Assembly (NCBI GenBank): GCA_036495525.1
Contig: DASXMR010000097.1
Span: forward strand, 1 to 7,327
Source: DASXMR01 sp036495525
GTDB taxonomy: Bacteria; Actinomycetota; Actinomycetes; Streptosporangiales; Streptosporangiaceae
DNA: 7,327 nucleotides
Reading direction: 5' to 3'
Shown here: positions 6,351 to 7,327 of the stretch, piece after piece
Layout: the number at the start of each line of letters is the position of its first letter
Position numbering within the stretch: position 1 is the stretch's first letter
The notes under the pieces: generated by a model
Told to the model about the DNA's origin: nothing
Database searches by the model: none
The model's input: only the letters and a program-made list of their open reading frames with translations
Position numbers and translations under genes: made by a program

Positions 6351-6358
6351 GGGGCCCG

Positions 6359-6865
6359 ATGACGACCGAGTATGGCCAGACCCGCGAGGGTCAGTACGGT
6401 CGGCCAGCGCCCTACGGCCAGGCGCCGTACGGCCAGATGCGCGCGTCGGACCAGGACCGGGAGCGGGTGACTGGCCTGCTGCAGGCCGCTTACGCGCAGG
6501 GCCGGCTCGACCAGCAGGAGTACGACGAGCGGCTTGGCCTGGCGCTGACCGCCCAGGTGCACGCCCAGCTGGACGCCGTAGTCGCTGACCTGGTGCCGCC
6601 GCCCGCGCGGCTGATGTCACGCGGCACCAACTCGCTCGCGATCGCATCGCTTGCCTGCGGGGCCGGGCAGGTCCTGGTCGGCCCCCTGTCCGCGATCCCG
6701 GCCGTGGTGCTCGGGCACATGGCCCGCCGGCAGATCAGCGAGACCGGCGAGGAAGGGGCCGGGCTGGCGCTGGCCGGGCTCGTGCTCGGCTACATCGGCG
6801 TGGCCATGATCGTGCTATTCATCGGCGTGCTGGCCGTGATCATCGGGATCGCCGCGCACCTGTGA
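6359..6865 (+). CDS. DUF1707-DUF4190 membrane protein (second of pair)
   Basis: The 168-residue product has three parts. An N-terminal disordered segment (1-26) carries repeated YGQ/YGR units. A DUF1707 domain spans about 27-79 (MRASDQDRERVTGLLQAAYA, EGRLDQ-like QGRLDQQEYDERL). A DUF4190 membrane domain spans about 91-165 (NSLAIASLACGAGQVLVGPL, VVLGHMARRQI, GAGLALAGLVLGYIG). The membrane part has a first helix pair element at about 92-119 and a longer hydrophobic run at about 134-165. Both domain families have no established function. The open frame extends upstream to about 6242, but that part overlaps the previous gene. I choose ATG at 6359 because AAGGGG (6349-6354) precedes it by 4 nt and the start sits just after the upstream stop, consistent with translational coupling. 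The DUF1707 region is clearly related to that of the upstream gene, which points to an old duplication followed by exchange of the membrane part. Confidence 0.93.
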   Translation: MTTEYGQTREGQYGRPAPYGQAPYGQMRASDQDRERVTGLLQAAYAQGRLDQQEYDERLGLALTAQVHAQLDAVVADLVPPPARLMSRGTNSLAIASLACGAGQVLVGPLSAIPAVVLGHMARRQISETGEEGAGLALAGLVLGYIGVAMIVLFIGVLAVIIGIAAHL

Positions 6866-6876
6866 TCGGCTAGCGC

Positions 6877-6890
6877 CGGGGGTCGCCCCG
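6877..6890. terminator. GC-rich hairpin in the convergent spacer (candidate)
   Basis: CGGGG (6877-6881) and CCCCG (6886-6890) form a 5-bp all-GC stem with a 4-nt loop, 11 nt after the DUF1707-DUF4190 stop. There is no U-run. It could end the plus-strand operon, but in DNA this GC-rich such stems occur by chance. Confidence 0.25.
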
Positions 6891-6906
6891 CTGCCCGGCT
6901 GGCGGC

Positions 6907-6921
6907 GCCGTCAGCGACGGC
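6907..6921. terminator. Second hairpin in the convergent spacer (candidate)
   Basis: GCCGTC (6907-6912) and GACGGC (6916-6921) form a 6-bp perfect stem with a 3-nt loop, lying between the converging DUF1707 operon and lepA. It may act in both directions. There is no U-run, so the call is tentative. Confidence 0.3.
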
Positions 6922-6948
6922 CGACCTGCTGGCCGGCGGGCATCGCCG

Positions 6949-7215
6949 TCAGCGCTTGCGCTCGCCGGCCTGCTCGGTGGACAGCGCCGCCACGAAGGCC
7001 TCCTGCGGCACGTCGACCCGGCCGATCGTCTTCATCCGCTTCTTGCCCTCCTTCTGCTTCTCCAGCAGCTTCCGCTTGCGGCTGATGTCGCCCCCGTAGC
7101 ATTTGGCGAGCACGTCCTTGCGGATCGCGCGGATGTTCTCGCGCGCGATGATCCGGGATCCGATCGCGGCCTGGATCGGCACCTCGAACTGCTGGCGCGG
7201 GATGAGCTCATTGAG
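6949..7215 (-). CDS. lepA: LepA/EF4 C-terminal fragment, 5' part missing
   Basis: LepA (elongation factor 4) is a ribosome-binding GTPase of about 600 residues. Only its last 88 residues or so are present. They match the LepA-specific C-terminal domain closely: LNELIPRQQFEVPIQAAIGS, then IIARENIRAIRKDV, then AKCYGGDISRKRKLLEKQKE, then GKKRMKTIGRVDVPQEAF and AALSTEQAGERKR before the TGA at 6951-6949. This part carries no GTPase motif. Going upstream, LepA similarity runs to codon 7215-7213, and the next codon in frame (7218-7216) is TAG. Beyond it the translation no longer resembles LepA. The internal ATG at 7182 is not a real start, since conserved LepA sequence continues upstream of it. As presented the gene cannot encode a working LepA. 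Either the chromosome is rearranged here or the sequence is wrongly joined. Confidence 0.92.
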   Translation of the reverse strand, partial: LNELIPRQQFEVPIQAAIGSRIIARENIRAIRKDVLAKCYGGDISRKRKLLEKQKEGKKRMKTIGRVDVPQEAFVAALSTEQAGERKR

Positions 7216-7327
7216 CTACGATGGCCGCATCGCATCGAGCAGGCCAAGGCTCGACTTCCAAACGCTCGACTCCGCCAGCCGCAATGACGTCGCCGGTACC
7301 GTGAATGCCATCGCGGCGCTGAACATT
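7216..7327. other. Unrelated lower-GC segment joined to lepA
   Basis: This segment replaces the expected LepA coding sequence. By direct count, 7201-7327 is 77 of 127 G+C (about 61%), against 43 of 60 (72%) in 7141-7200 and 46 of 60 (77%) in 6961-7020. On the plus strand a frame from ATG 7202 stays open to the window edge (42 codons, starting MSSLSYDGRIAS and ending GTVNAIAALNI), with third positions about 79% G/C. The minus-strand frame from 7326 to the TAG is also open, so the coding strand is not settled. No ribosome binding site is seen and I recognise no family. Confidence 0.6.

Noticed and set aside
6242..6358. N-terminal extension of the second DUF1707 protein
   Set aside because: The extension overlaps the membrane-coding end of the first gene and has shadow-like Arg-rich sequence; ATG 6359 has a ribosome binding site.
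5682..6647. A 321-codon minus-strand open frame across the DUF1707 pair
   Set aside because: It is antisense to two well-supported genes with ribosome binding sites; the translation is low in complexity and Arg-rich.
1..7327. tRNA or rRNA genes, CRISPR arrays, transposase genes, attachment sites
   Set aside because: I looked for spaced repeats, tRNA-like cloverleaf arms, transposase motifs and terminal inverted repeats and found none that hold up.

Overview
The window is a piece of a very GC-rich actinobacterial chromosome. The evidence is the strong G/C bias at third codon positions, frequent GTG starts, the hrcA-dnaJ-rsmE gene order with an actinobacterial type of DnaJ, and the presence of DUF1707/DUF4190 membrane proteins, which are typical of Actinomycetes. 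I would place it among soil actinomycetes (Streptosporangiales-like or a relative), but the genus cannot be read from the sequence.

Layout from left to right. (1) 3-536, + strand: the 3' end of an unidentified gene whose product ends in a long Pro/Ser/Thr/Gly/Gln-rich disordered tail. (2) 537-775: convergent intergenic region with an 18-bp imperfect palindrome and a two-part hairpin that begins directly after the rsmE stop codon. (3) 776-3745, - strand: a compact stress and translation unit transcribed hrcA -> dnaJ -> rsmE, headed by a clear CIRCE operator just upstream of hrcA. (4) 3805-5025, - strand: hemW, the radical-SAM-like haem chaperone. (5) 5065-5709, - strand: a YiiM-type MOSC domain protein, 39 nt ahead of hemW. 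(6) 5710-5915: divergent intergenic region. (7) 5916-6865, + strand: a tandem pair of DUF1707 membrane proteins, 8 nt apart. (8) 6866-6948: short convergent spacer with GC-rich hairpins. (9) 6949-7215, - strand: the last ~89 residues of the elongation factor LepA/EF4, cut off abruptly. (10) 7216-7327: unrelated sequence of lower GC.

The lepA - hemW - hrcA - dnaJ - rsmE order on one strand is a known actinobacterial arrangement. Here the MOSC gene and the oppositely oriented DUF1707 pair sit between lepA and hemW. HrcA should repress its own operon through CIRCE, so dnaJ (co-chaperone) and rsmE (16S rRNA m3U1498 methyltransferase) would be induced together on heat stress. HemW and LepA are functionally separate housekeeping neighbours.

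Most of the window is ordinary housekeeping DNA, and I do not see a convincing new defence or mobile system. The points most worth checking are the LepA break at about 7215 (rearrangement or assembly chimera), the probable CTG start of rsmE, and the function of the DUF1707 pair.
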